A DNA stretch of 47,622 nt from the NCBI GenBank assembly GCA_016860565.1, contig BNGT01000003.1:1-47622 (forward strand), read 5' to 3'. Below, piece after piece: positions 19,457-29,459 of this stretch (position 1 is its first letter; every line of letters begins with the position of its first letter). Source of the DNA: Candidatus Mesenet longicola (GTDB lineage Bacteria; Pseudomonadota; Alphaproteobacteria; Rickettsiales; Anaplasmataceae). The position numbers and the translations under genes were made by a program. The notes beneath the pieces were generated by a model. That model worked only from the letters and a program-made list of their open reading frames with translations. It ran no database searches and had not been told where the DNA came from.

Positions 19457-20068
19457 ATGCAAAGAGTCAATAAGTTATTCATATATGTAATAGGTTTTCC
19501 TGGAAGCGGAAAATTGTCAATATCAACGGAGTTAAGTAAAACTCTGGATGCTTTAATTATGGACAATAGCATGTTTAATAATATTGCGTTTAATCTTATA
19601 GATAATCAGTTGTTTACAAGGCGTGAAGTACCACAAGAACTATGGAATAAGATCTTTGAAATTAGAGCAGTAACACTGAAGATTATAGAACAGTATCCGA
19701 CTCCATCAGGAAATTATATTTTTACAAATGAACTGCTGGAGGGAGATGAATATGATATGCGTGTATATAATTCAATAGTGAGTTTAAGTGAAAAGCTAAA
19801 AACAAAAATGCTACCTATAATACTTAATTGTAGCGAAGATGTACTGAAGGAACGCATATCATCTAAAGAAAGACATAAAAATAAAAAGATTACCGATGTT
19901 GATTTTGCTATAAGCAGAATAAGGGGAAAGAAATTATTTGTTCCTAAAGGTGCATTAGAAATTGATAATTCAAATTTAAAACCAAAAGAAGCTGCAAAAA
20001 TAATAATGGCTCATATTAAAGAACAGTATGCTAATCATTCCACCGAAAAGCAGTTTGATTTTGTCTAA
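19457..20068 (+). CDS. P-loop kinase-like ATP-binding protein
   Basis: IYVIGFPGSGKLSIS Walker A-like, nucleotide kinase-like fold. Confidence 0.75.
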   Translation: MQRVNKLFIYVIGFPGSGKLSISTELSKTLDALIMDNSMFNNIAFNLIDNQLFTRREVPQELWNKIFEIRAVTLKIIEQYPTPSGNYIFTNELLEGDEYDMRVYNSIVSLSEKLKTKMLPIILNCSEDVLKERISSKERHKNKKITDVDFAISRIRGKKLFVPKGALEIDNSNLKPKEAAKIIMAHIKEQYANHSTEKQFDFV

Positions 20069-20086
20069 TTTTTACTTTTAAAATTA

Positions 20087-21688
20087 ATGCTAAAAGATTT
20101 AAAATTCTTAACTACGAAGCATGTTTTCCTTTTAGCATTAGCTATAATATTTGCTATTACAATTTTTCCTAAGCTATTAATTACAGAATACAATAAGTTT
20201 AGTTTAGTTTACATAAACAATCAATCTAAGTCACTTTTGGCTTCTTTTTCAATAGTTGCGTTTTTAGTAATATTGCACGCTAAAGATATCTATAAATTTG
20301 AGATGCTTTCCCTTCTTTTTTATACCTTTAGTAGTTTTGCAGCTATTTTATCATGCAATTTAATTTTATTACTAATATTCCTTGAGTTTATGGTATTTGG
20401 TGCTTTTTGCATTATTGCCTCAAATTCCCAGAAAAACAATATAGGTCCAGCAACGCGTTATGCCATAATTCATTTTTTTGCTGGAACTTTCATTTTATCA
20501 GGGGTTGCTATGCAGCTCAATGAAGCTGATTCTACTATAATTTCCCACAATATCTTAAATTTCCAGAATATTCAGTTACAAAGTAGTATTTCTCACGTTA
20601 TGGTGCTTATTGGCCTACTTATAAATTGTGCATCTTTTCCTTTCTCGTATTGGGTAACTGATTCCTACCCAAATGCAACACTTCACAGTACTCCATATCT
20701 ATCTATATTCACTACTAAAATCTCATCTTATATTTTACTCCTTATGTTTCAAGGTAGTGAGGTATTGTTTTACTTTGGACTGATAACTGCCTTTTGTGCA
20801 GCAGGCTTTGCCATATTTGAAAATAACATGCGCCGTCTTTTATGTTATAACTTGGTAGGACAGATGGGCCTTATTATTACTGGTATAGGTTTTGATGGCG
20901 AAGCTGCAGCAGTTGGAATTACATTGCAAATTATATTTTGCACAATTTATCAAAGCCTACTTTTCATCATAGTAAACTCTATCATAACACGTACAAAAAA
21001 GCATAATTTAAACGAAGTTGGAGGCTTGCTAAAAAAAATGCCAATAGAAGCACTATGCTCTTTTGTGGCAATATTTACAATGGTTGGCACTGCTTATACA
21101 CCTACTTTTATCAGCAAATCTTTGATAACTGCAAATGCTTCAACATGGGTAACAGCATTATTCTCATTGGCAAATTTTACATTGTTTATCAGTATAGGTC
21201 TAAAATTTTTCTATTTTACATTCATCTGTAAACACAAGCAGCCAGCGGTAACAAAAGGAAGTACTGAGAGCTTTATCGCTATGTCTACATTATCGCTAAT
21301 ATGTATATTAGCTTATATGTTCTATAATCAGTATTTACCTTATTTTTTAAGCGATATACCAGTCTTTTATCAGAGTAAGAAGGTTTTTACTAATATTAGC
21401 ATGATAGCATGCTGCGTGACGTTATTCATATTTTTACGTAATCTATTTTGCTTAAGATTTGCTATAAACTTAAATTTTAAGTCTTTTTTACCCTATTTAA
21501 CTTCATTATATGAAAAGTTTATATTGTTTATAGTAAATGGTAGTGTTAACATAGTAAAGAATATGGCAACTATAAAATTATACAATAATACTGTAGAGGA
21601 TTCTCCAGGTATTACCATAGTGCTTGCTATTGTTATAATTAGCACGTTATTGATGTTTTTATGTTTAAATCACTTACTGATAACTTAA
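20087..21688 (+). CDS. proton-conducting membrane transporter (NuoL/M/N or Mrp antiporter subunit-like)
   Basis: about 14 TM; MRRLLCYNLVGQMGLIITGIGFDGEAAAVGI motif. Confidence 0.82.
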   Translation: MLKDLKFLTTKHVFLLALAIIFAITIFPKLLITEYNKFSLVYINNQSKSLLASFSIVAFLVILHAKDIYKFEMLSLLFYTFSSFAAILSCNLILLLIFLEFMVFGAFCIIASNSQKNNIGPATRYAIIHFFAGTFILSGVAMQLNEADSTIISHNILNFQNIQLQSSISHVMVLIGLLINCASFPFSYWVTDSYPNATLHSTPYLSIFTTKISSYILLLMFQGSEVLFYFGLITAFCAAGFAIFENNMRRLLCYNLVGQMGLIITGIGFDGEAAAVGITLQIIFCTIYQSLLFIIVNSIITRTKKHNLNEVGGLLKKMPIEALCSFVAIFTMVGTAYTPTFISKSLITANASTWVTALFSLANFTLFISIGLKFFYFTFICKHKQPAVTKGSTESFIAMSTLSLICILAYMFYNQYLPYFLSDIPVFYQSKKVFTNISMIACCVTLFIFLRNLFCLRFAINLNFKSFLPYLTSLYEKFILFIVNGSVNIVKNMATIKLYNNTVEDSPGITIVLAIVIISTLLMFLCLNHLLIT

Positions 21689-23004
21689 ATTCTGTATTTC
21701 AAAAATTAAGAAGGAAGTCTATTCTCTCTGAGGATGATTTCAATGCATCAATTCGCCAAATTCGTGTAGCTCTACTTGAGGCTGATGTTTCTCTTGAAGT
21801 AGCAAAAAACTTCACTGAAGAGATAAAAAACGAAGTGATAGGCAAGAAAATAATCAAAGGTATATCTCCAGCACAGATGATAATCAAGATTGTGCAAGAT
21901 CATCTTGTTAAAATCCTTGGCTCAGAAAAAAGCGAATTAAATATTATAGGAAAATCACCAGTAGTAATTATGCTAGTTGGCCTTCAAGGTGCTGGAAAAA
22001 CTACTACCGCAGCAAAATTAGCTCTAAAACTTAAGAAAAATAAAAAGGTAATGCTTGCATCTTTAGACATTTATAGGCCAGCTGCACAAAAGCAATTAGA
22101 AATGTTAGGTAAGCAGATAAACATAAGTACACTTCCTATAATACAAGAAGAAAAACCAAAAGATATTACAATCAGAGCATTAAAAACCGCAAAAAGCGAA
22201 GGTTATGAAATATTAATATTAGACACTGCTGGTAGAATGCATCTTGATTTAGATATGATGGATGAACTTAAGGTTATTAAAGAGCTATCATCTCCGCAAG
22301 AGATCCTTTTAGTTGCCGATTCTATGACTGGCCAAGATGCTATAAATATTGCCAAAAACTTTAACGATTCTATTGCTCTTACCGGAATAATTTTTACGCG
22401 TGTTGATGGTGATGCACGTGGTGGGGCTATCCTATCTATGAAAATGGCGACAAATTGTCCAATTAAGTTTTTGGGGTACGGTGAAAAATTAAACGATTTA
22501 GAAGATTTTTATCCTGAAAGAATTGCAAAAAGAATATTGGATATGGGAGATGTTGTTTCACTGGTTGAAAGAGCTACTGAAATTGCAGGACAGGAAGAAA
22601 TTGATAAATTACAAAAGAAAGTACAGAAGGGTAAGTTTGATTTAAATGATCTAGCGTCACAACTTAAAACTCTAAGCAAAATGGGTGGCATGGCTAGTAT
22701 TATGAAATTTATTCCCAGTATTGGATCTCTCAAACAACAAATGAACAATAGTCTCTTTAACGACAATGACGTTAAAAAATATATAGCTATAATTAACTCT
22801 ATGACCAAAAAAGAGAGAATGAACCCTGAAATTCTAAATGGTTCAAGAAGGCTGAGAATTGCCAAAGGTGCAGGTCTTAAAGTAAGTGATATTAATTTTT
22901 TAATTAAGCAATATAACAAAATGAGTGCTTTAGTGAGCGGTTTTAGTAAACATAATAAGATTAAAGATCATGATATAGCTAAACTTTTGAATAAAAAGTA
23001 TTAA
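21661..23004 (+). CDS. ffh: signal recognition particle protein Ffh
   Basis: GLQGAGKTTTAAKLA, DTAGRMHLD, TRVDGDARGGA, GEKLNDLEDFYPERIAKRILDMGD; overlaps upstream gene by 28 nt. Confidence 0.98.
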   Translation: MFKSLTDNLNSVFQKLRRKSILSEDDFNASIRQIRVALLEADVSLEVAKNFTEEIKNEVIGKKIIKGISPAQMIIKIVQDHLVKILGSEKSELNIIGKSPVVIMLVGLQGAGKTTTAAKLALKLKKNKKVMLASLDIYRPAAQKQLEMLGKQINISTLPIIQEEKPKDITIRALKTAKSEGYEILILDTAGRMHLDLDMMDELKVIKELSSPQEILLVADSMTGQDAINIAKNFNDSIALTGIIFTRVDGDARGGAILSMKMATNCPIKFLGYGEKLNDLEDFYPERIAKRILDMGDVVSLVERATEIAGQEEIDKLQKKVQKGKFDLNDLASQLKTLSKMGGMASIMKFIPSIGSLKQQMNNSLFNDNDVKKYIAIINSMTKKERMNPEILNGSRRLRIAKGAGLKVSDINFLIKQYNKMSALVSGFSKHNKIKDHDIAKLLNKKY

Positions 23005-23061
23005 TTATTTCATGCTAAATTAACCATTTTATTATATCATTATTAATAATTTATCGGAGAG

Positions 23062-23382
23062 ATGTTTATGACAAATAAACAAATTCAAATAAAACTGCAA
23101 AATCTAAAAGACTTTAACATTAAAGATGAAGGCAATGGCAAAACTGTAAAGTTTAGTGGTTCTGATTTTAAGGGCATGCAACAAGATGTAGAAGATATTT
23201 TTTTCTACTCAGGGGGTTTAAATATATACAATACTCATTATAAAGAGCACTTGTATGATCCTGATCAACATAAAGCAATACTAACTTTAGAGAAAATTGA
23301 TGATAGCGAAAAAAATGTAGGTGTAAAATACGTTGATGGGAATTACACTAGCTATAATATTGAGATTGATACTTTAATCTAA
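23062..23382 (+). CDS. hypothetical protein
   Basis: 106-aa ORF preceded by RBS-like gagag; strong terminator follows. Confidence 0.6.
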   Translation: MFMTNKQIQIKLQNLKDFNIKDEGNGKTVKFSGSDFKGMQQDVEDIFFYSGGLNIYNTHYKEHLYDPDQHKAILTLEKIDDSEKNVGVKYVDGNYTSYNIEIDTLI

Positions 23383-23388
23383 TCACCT

Positions 23389-23450
23389 ATTAAGTGCTGC
23401 TACATAACTCACTAGAGTTTATGTAGCCACTCACACTTAATCCAATTTTT
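23389..23450. terminator. probable intrinsic terminator between convergent genes
   Basis: ATTAAGTG..GCTACATAA-loop-TTATGTAGC..CACTTAAT followed by T-run. Confidence 0.8.
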
Positions 23451-23482
23451 TTTTCATACTTTTTGTTTATAGATGTTTTAAT

Positions 23483-24160
23483 TTAAATCGACATTCCCTT
23501 TTTATTTTGATTTTCTGCTTTGATCTTTGCTGTAAAAGACCTATTAGGAAATATATCTACATTTATACCAAGCAGCACATTAAGTAATAATTTAAGTAAT
23601 GAACTAAAAATATTAGACTGCTGTTTATGATCTTCATCTTCTCTACCATACCGTTTTGCATCCTTGGCATTACTGGATTCTGTCTCCCCTGCCCTTTTTT
23701 CTGGATCCATTCTATTTGCAAGCACTGCAAACAGTACTTCTTTCACTTGTAACTTAAGTTTGTTCTTTACCTCATCTATATCTGTATTCTCTTTTTCTAT
23801 GTGATTTAAGTTACTGGCATTACCATCTGCTTCTTGTTGTTGCATGGCAACATATGTAATTATGCTTTCAATAATTTTTCTTTTTTTATCTTGTACTCTT
23901 TTTTGTGACTCAAGTTTTGCTTGCGTATGTTTTGTTGTCTCCAGTTCCGTGTCAATATCACAAAAAGAAGCATTACTATAAAGTATTTCAATAAGGCTAT
24001 CGATACTTCTTTTCAGTTGCGTTAATTTTTGATAGCTATCTATTTTACTGACTTCCTCATCAACAATCTGCTCAAAATTATCATATAACTCACTATCATC
24101 TACCAAAATATATTTTCGTTCTGATGGTAAATATTGAACGTAGTTTGAAATATTACCCAT
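23483..24160 (-). CDS. hypothetical coiled-coil protein
   Basis: likely start MGNISNYVQYL at 24160 rather than the longest ORF start 24238. Confidence 0.65.
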   Translation of the reverse strand: MGNISNYVQYLPSERKYILVDDSELYDNFEQIVDEEVSKIDSYQKLTQLKRSIDSLIEILYSNASFCDIDTELETTKHTQAKLESQKRVQDKKRKIIESIITYVAMQQQEADGNASNLNHIEKENTDIDEVKNKLKLQVKEVLFAVLANRMDPEKRAGETESSNAKDAKRYGREDEDHKQQSNIFSSLLKLLLNVLLGINVDIFPNRSFTAKIKAENQNKKGMSI

Positions 24161-24287
24161 GATCAAATTTAAAATTATACATATTAATAATTTAAAAAAT
24201 ATTAAGTCTCTTAATTTTAGAAGCAAAACAATTTGCAATATTATTAAATTAGCATATAGTCAAATTATATTTATCTTATGGTATAAA

Positions 24288-24791
24288 ATGGATGGTTTTA
24301 TTTTAAGATCAGTTTTAAAGGAAAGAAAAGTAAACCTGATGCTTTTTTGGTTTTTTGCCATTGGTATTGCACTAGTTGGGGCAAAATTGTTTGATAGGAC
24401 TAATACACTAGCAAAAGAAGGTCCTATTCTTAGTGTTGTAGGCATGATCTTACTTATTCCTTTTTTTCTACTTGTGCTATTAGATATAGTTAGCATTATT
24501 TGCGTATTAAATAAGAAAAATATAAGAATACAAGATTGTATTGCACGCACATTTGTTGATTGTACTGTAATAGGTGGCGCCATATTAGTTGGGATAAGCT
24601 TATTTAGTAAACTAGCTGATAATACCAAATTCATTATAGGTACAACAGGTTTTGCTTTACTGGTATCTTCACTATTATGTCACGCTGCCTACTTTATAAA
24701 ATACATTAAAGATGAATATCAAACTAAAAAAGATTATATATCAGATGACACAGACCTTGAAAACATGTCTAAAGCAATATTAGAGAGATAG
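24288..24791 (+). CDS. hypothetical multi-TM membrane protein
   Basis: MDGFILRSVLKERKVNLMLFWFFAIGIALVGAKLF; four predicted TM segments. Confidence 0.7.
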   Translation: MDGFILRSVLKERKVNLMLFWFFAIGIALVGAKLFDRTNTLAKEGPILSVVGMILLIPFFLLVLLDIVSIICVLNKKNIRIQDCIARTFVDCTVIGGAILVGISLFSKLADNTKFIIGTTGFALLVSSLLCHAAYFIKYIKDEYQTKKDYISDDTDLENMSKAILER

Positions 24792-24816
24792 TAGATGATA
24801 AATGAAGTTTTTAACT

Positions 24817-25206
24817 TTAAATAGTCTTTAAATTTACTACTCCTGCACTCACTAAAGTTAAGGTGAAACTATCAAAGTTGCTGGGGTCGTAATACCTCTC
24901 ATATAATTCAATGAGGCACTGCAGTGATATCTTCTCACCGCTACTGCTGAAAGATATTTCATAGTCACTTACAGCATTTGCAAATGCATACTTACATAGT
25001 AATTTATCAGCAACTTTGCAATCTAAAACGCCATTAACTTTAATTGTAATGTACTTAGTACCGGAGTAGCTTAAAGTCTGCTTCCAGCCTAAAGAGAACA
25101 CATTATTCTCTTCTTCTGCTTTTGTCCGCAAGGTTAGGCGAAGATTTTTTACGCTTTTTAGCGTAACAAAATTACCATTTTGATCTTTTACTTTAAATTC
25201 TATCAC
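24817..25206 (-). CDS. phage/GTA major tail protein-like (TP901-1-like)
   Basis: DCKVADKLLCKYAFANAVSDYEISFSSSGEKISLQCLIELYERYYDPSNFDSFTLTLVSAGVV. Confidence 0.7.
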   Translation of the reverse strand: MIEFKVKDQNGNFVTLKSVKNLRLTLRTKAEEENNVFSLGWKQTLSYSGTKYITIKVNGVLDCKVADKLLCKYAFANAVSDYEISFSSSGEKISLQCLIELYERYYDPSNFDSFTLTLVSAGVVNLKTI

Positions 25207-25597
25207 ATTTTTCCTTTAATAAGATATTAAAATTCATCAGTGCATATAAAACATCATCATGTTGGCCAGCAGTACCATTGTTCAACAATACTGCTTTGTA
25301 ATCCAAATGCTTAAAATTTAAAGAACTTACCACCTTACCTACGTTTTCCATTATCTCAAACAAGCTCTGCATATGAAAACTATAAATACCAAAAACCAAT
25401 TTTGCTTTGAGCACAGATTCAGGCATTAAAGATATCTCTTGATAGTCAACTATACGCATACTGATATATGGCAGTGAAGGGTTTTTAGGCAGATGATCGT
25501 AGATACTTGCAATACAATTTTTTATATTGCTATCCTCTTTTAGCGACTTTAGCACCGTATTATGTAGTTCACTTAGAATTTTAGATATAGAACTCAT
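25193..25597 (-). CDS. DUF3168-like GTA/phage head-tail protein
   Basis: MSSISKILSELHNTVLKSLKED...LPYISMRI...SFHMQSLFEIMENV; overlaps downstream ORF by 14 nt. Confidence 0.65.
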   Translation of the reverse strand: MSSISKILSELHNTVLKSLKEDSNIKNCIASIYDHLPKNPSLPYISMRIVDYQEISLMPESVLKAKLVFGIYSFHMQSLFEIMENVGKVVSSLNFKHLDYKAVLLNNGTAGQHDDVLYALMNFNILLKEKCDRI

Positions 25598-25598
25598 A

Positions 25599-26153
25599 TC
25601 ACAAAACAACCTTAACTTCACGAAATGGGGAATATATTTCCCTGACAATTGACAAGCTATTACTATTTTCTGCTTCACGATTTTTATAAGCTATTGCAAC
25701 ATGGTGAGCAATTCCATGCTTTATTTGAGCTGGAATTAAATCGGCATTAAGGTGCCCTGCTTCATAGGTTATATCTAGTCTTCGAATATTAAAATGGCTA
25801 TAGAACTCGATATATGAACCAACTACATCAATATAGTATAGATCTTGATCAACTACAATTTCGCTGTCATTTCTCAGTACAATTTTTACTGATTCGACTG
25901 CAATTAATGGACCAAAAATCAATTGGATTTTTCTAGGTATATAGCCAATGCATGAAATCTGCCATTTTTGTTTCATAAGTGACCTCTCCATATACCATTC
26001 TGCATATTCTGTTGCAATTGATATTAGATTTAAAATCAAATCGTTGTCTTGATCATTTTCTACACGTAAAAACGATTTTATCATCGATAAACTTACAGGA
26101 TGAGCAATAGGTGCAGATTTGCGCGTTAGATGGATAGTTGAGTTTTGTAACAT
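25599..26153 (-). CDS. phage gp6-like head-tail connector (GTA)
   Basis: SMIKSFLRVENDQDNDLILNLISIATEYAEWYMERSLMKQKW...DITYEAGHLNADLIPAQIKHGIAHHVAIAYKNRE. Confidence 0.75.
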   Translation of the reverse strand: MLQNSTIHLTRKSAPIAHPVSLSMIKSFLRVENDQDNDLILNLISIATEYAEWYMERSLMKQKWQISCIGYIPRKIQLIFGPLIAVESVKIVLRNDSEIVVDQDLYYIDVVGSYIEFYSHFNIRRLDITYEAGHLNADLIPAQIKHGIAHHVAIAYKNREAENSNSLSIVREIYSPFREVKVVL

Positions 26154-26408
26154 AAATAAACCTTTTAATTAAATAACTTTCATCAGAAGAACGTTACTTT
26201 TCTATGGTATTTTTTGAAATATAGTATTTAATACACAGCACTTTAATTGCAGTAAGTGTCCGTAATTCCAGTGTTTTTTTTCATTGAACAGTTCCTAAAT
26301 TTATCAAATATTTGATAATTATTTACCGCCATACATAGCACTAAGATTTTTATTTATTTAATAAAGATCTTACAAAGATATATGAAAGTTTTATATTATT
26401 TATAATAA

Positions 26409-26750
26409 TTATAAATTGATGTGATTTTTTGATATATTTTGTAGAATATTGAAAAGTAATTGTGTTAGACTCACCTTCCCTTTTCTACTTAGAAAGTTAA
26501 GAGCTTCAGAATCTAGAAATTGTTTAGCAAAAGATGATTTTAGTAGTTCAATATTTTGAGAATAAACGTTCTTAATAGCTAGGTTTAATTCTTTACGCAA
26601 AAGATCATTAAACCTATTTAAATTGCTATCAGCAATGTCATCAATATTGTTTGAGAATTTAACTTGCGTTCTATAAGCTATATCTTCTATTTGCTCGCTA
26701 AATTTCTCTACTTCGTTGTTTTTAGGATATGTTGTAAATTTTTTAGGCAT
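26409..26750 (-). CDS. hypothetical protein
   Basis: 113-aa helical ORF. Confidence 0.5.
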   Translation of the reverse strand: MPKKFTTYPKNNEVEKFSEQIEDIAYRTQVKFSNNIDDIADSNLNRFNDLLRKELNLAIKNVYSQNIELLKSSFAKQFLDSEALNFLSRKGKVSLTQLLFNILQNISKNHINL

Positions 26751-26830
26751 ATGTGCAGCATCTAATAATTACCCATAGTAATTACTGACTAACAACTGCG
26801 GAAGCACAATTTTTGTGAAAATTAGAAAAG

Positions 26831-26902
26831 TGACTCCTACGGGATTTGAACCCGTGTTACCACCGTGAAAGGGTGATGTCCTAACCACTAGACGAAGGAG
26901 TC
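26831..26902 (-). tRNA. tRNA-Glu (anticodon UUC)
   Basis: GACTCCTTCGTCTAGTGGTTAGGACATCACCCTTTCACGGTGGTAACACGGGTTCAAATCCCGTAGGAGTCA; full cloverleaf. Confidence 0.96.
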
Positions 26903-26962
26903 AGAAATATCAGTATATTTAGTAGTAAAAATACAGTCAATAATATTTAAACTATTTAAATA

Positions 26963-26984
26963 TAGCGGTTTGTAAAAACCGCTA
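26963..26984 (-). terminator. probable hairpin terminator of the downstream-oriented gene
   Basis: TAGCGGTTT-gtaa-AAACCGCTA. Confidence 0.55.
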
Positions 26985-26989
26985 CTAAT

Positions 26990-28576
26990 TTATTTAGTAA
27001 TACCTTTTTTACCTAATTGTTTCTCCTCAACTTCAGTTATACTTGATGATGGTTTGCCATTAAGTTTCTCTCTCTCTTTTTCATCACTGGCATCACTTAT
27101 TTTATTACTTATGTAATTAAAAACTGGACTAATAACTGGGCTTAGCATATAAGCAAGCCATGTAAAAAAGACTGCTTGATGCATAACTGGTAGTGACATT
27201 GTAGGTACCGCATCACTAGAACTACCAGGTAGAGATAAATTGTTCAAATAATCCTCTTTGCATTGTTGATTAAAAGGTAACTTCTCTAGATACAGAGGTA
27301 GATCGCTACTACCAGTTTCAGAAGCAAATTCTTCTCTGGTAGGAGCAAACTTAACCCATTTGTATTCTGTACTATTGCGATTTAAACACTCTGACATAAA
27401 TTTAAAATTAGGATTATTATCGGAAACTCTGTACACTCCCTGTCCACTCTTTTTTCCGTAAGAGCTAAATTTACTATTAGGAACAAAGATAACATCCGCA
27501 CTACTCTTACTTGGTCCATCAGTGATTGCAGCATACTTAGAAAAAAGTACTGCATCATCATCTGCAGATACCATCCCCATACCTTTTATTTTTGGTTTAA
27601 TTTCCTTTTCAACAAAATCGACATATTTCTCTTTTAATGATTCATCCACACCAGGATTTACTTCAACTGGCACAAATGTAATATCATACTCATTTTGATA
27701 TTTATCATCACTGATAAACCCATCAAAATACGTGGATAACTCTTGTTGGCTAAATTCCTTATACTGTACTCTACCACGCCGTGAGACTGACTCAAAAGCT
27801 TTTTTATCCTTATTTAAGCATCTTAATATAAACATAAAGTAAGGATCGTTATTTTCTATTTCAAATGCATTAACTTCTGCCTCATCAGGAGTAAATCCAT
27901 ACCTTGATTGTGGAATAATAGACTTATAATACTTGGAATTCGATGTATAAACATATGGTTTTGTGTCCCCTTCTACACGAAAACGAACAAATTGTTGCTT
28001 AAGATCTATATCTGTTATAGCAATCGTATTGGCAACAGGGATACCACCAATGTGTTCGATTTCGCATAGTTTTTTCTTAAACTTACTATCAACAAAATCA
28101 TAGTATTCTGATTGCCTCCACACACTCATCTTAGGGAGTTTACTTGGCTCAAACGCAGCCCTGCGTTGACTTACATATCGTTTATCATCGATAAGCCCTC
28201 TTAAATGTTTAAACAGATCTTCTTTTGTTATTGCAAAATTTTTATAATCAGACGCATCTTTGTTAATGCATACTGCAATGAAATCAAAGAAAGAGCTTTG
28301 ATTGCTAATCTTAACTCTATGCATGCTATCATTGATCAGGTCACCAAATGCTCTATGGTATCTTTCATCTGACGTATATTCTATTGTTTTCTGACCACTC
28401 TGCTTTAAGCTAATTAGTATTGTATTTATTCCAATATCACTGCCAGCATCATTGTAAGCTGATAACTCAATCTGTTTATCATCAAGAAGCGTTTTGTTGG
28501 CAATAGGTATGATTTCCTTGCTGACAAAGTCATGATACTTATCCCTATATTCATCTCTTATTTTTTTATCGTTCAT
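26990..28576 (-). CDS. hypothetical protein with three internal repeats and C-terminal TM
   Basis: 528 aa; DFV..EI../ F.F...C.NKD / KY..EY.. pattern repeated three times. Confidence 0.8.
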   Translation of the reverse strand: MNDKKIRDEYRDKYHDFVSKEIIPIANKTLLDDKQIELSAYNDAGSDIGINTILISLKQSGQKTIEYTSDERYHRAFGDLINDSMHRVKISNQSSFFDFIAVCINKDASDYKNFAITKEDLFKHLRGLIDDKRYVSQRRAAFEPSKLPKMSVWRQSEYYDFVDSKFKKKLCEIEHIGGIPVANTIAITDIDLKQQFVRFRVEGDTKPYVYTSNSKYYKSIIPQSRYGFTPDEAEVNAFEIENNDPYFMFILRCLNKDKKAFESVSRRGRVQYKEFSQQELSTYFDGFISDDKYQNEYDITFVPVEVNPGVDESLKEKYVDFVEKEIKPKIKGMGMVSADDDAVLFSKYAAITDGPSKSSADVIFVPNSKFSSYGKKSGQGVYRVSDNNPNFKFMSECLNRNSTEYKWVKFAPTREEFASETGSSDLPLYLEKLPFNQQCKEDYLNNLSLPGSSSDAVPTMSLPVMHQAVFFTWLAYMLSPVISPVFNYISNKISDASDEKEREKLNGKPSSSITEVEEKQLGKKGITK

Positions 28577-28637
28577 ATATCCCCCAAATTTGAATTTACA
28601 ATATAAGAAAAAATAATTACCTATACTAATCTTAATA

Positions 28638-29357
28638 TTAAGTTAAAAAAGAAATCAATAATTTTCTATAGAATGGCAGTTCAGCAGCAAATTGGGAAAA
28701 CAAATGTTTACTGAGAAAATATCCAAGAACTTTTAAACTAAGTTGGAACTCTTCTAATTCATAATTAATTTGGTAATTATGATATACATCATATAACATT
28801 TTCGGTAAGGGGAGTAGATTGTGTGCATAATCTTTCCCTATCTTTTCAGACACGGCCTTGCCGGTTTTTGGGGAAATAAATTTTAGATCTTTATTTGCTT
28901 TACTTACAGTGCACCTTGTTAAATCTAAAGCAAAACCAAGTTGTGATAAAAGCTCTAGTTCAAATTTAAGGTAATATTTTTGCCAATCATCATTTTGCAT
29001 GGCGTCAATAAGCAAAATTAAATCCTCATATAAAGCTGCCTGTTTTTCCCCTTCGGGTAATACTTTTTCTAAAATAGAAGAAGCCGAAGAAATAGCAATG
29101 GCTTTAACTTTATCTGTAATGAGGTAATACATATTCGATTTCATTAGTTCACACTTAAAGTAGCCCAAATTATCTAAAGACCTTGCTCTCCATTGAACGA
29201 CAAATAAATTACCCACCTCAAATTTATAACTGCTGCTTTTTGATGTTCTAACAAACCCCCGATGTTTACCGTTATTTTTTGTAAATAAAGAAAGAATCAG
29301 TCCACTATCACCATACTTCTTAGCTGCAATTAAAATGCCTTCATCTTCCCATTGCAT
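28638..29357 (-). CDS. recO: DNA repair protein RecO
   Basis: MQWEDEGILIAAKKYGDSGLILSLFTKNNGKHRGFVR. Confidence 0.93.
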   Translation of the reverse strand: MQWEDEGILIAAKKYGDSGLILSLFTKNNGKHRGFVRTSKSSSYKFEVGNLFVVQWRARSLDNLGYFKCELMKSNMYYLITDKVKAIAISSASSILEKVLPEGEKQAALYEDLILLIDAMQNDDWQKYYLKFELELLSQLGFALDLTRCTVSKANKDLKFISPKTGKAVSEKIGKDYAHNLLPLPKMLYDVYHNYQINYELEEFQLSLKVLGYFLSKHLFSQFAAELPFYRKLLISFLT

Positions 29358-29459
29358 TGCTGATATTACCTAGTTCTCCAATATCTTTGGATATATCAAT
29401 TTATTGGATATAATGAGTATTCCACTCTGTCAATAATTAAGAATATAAGATAGCTATAA

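Noticed and set aside
19475-19520. Walker A with Leu after Lys (GFPGSGKLS) as a broken P-loop
   Set aside because: GxPGxGKLT/S is a common variant in this kinase-like family, so not unusual.
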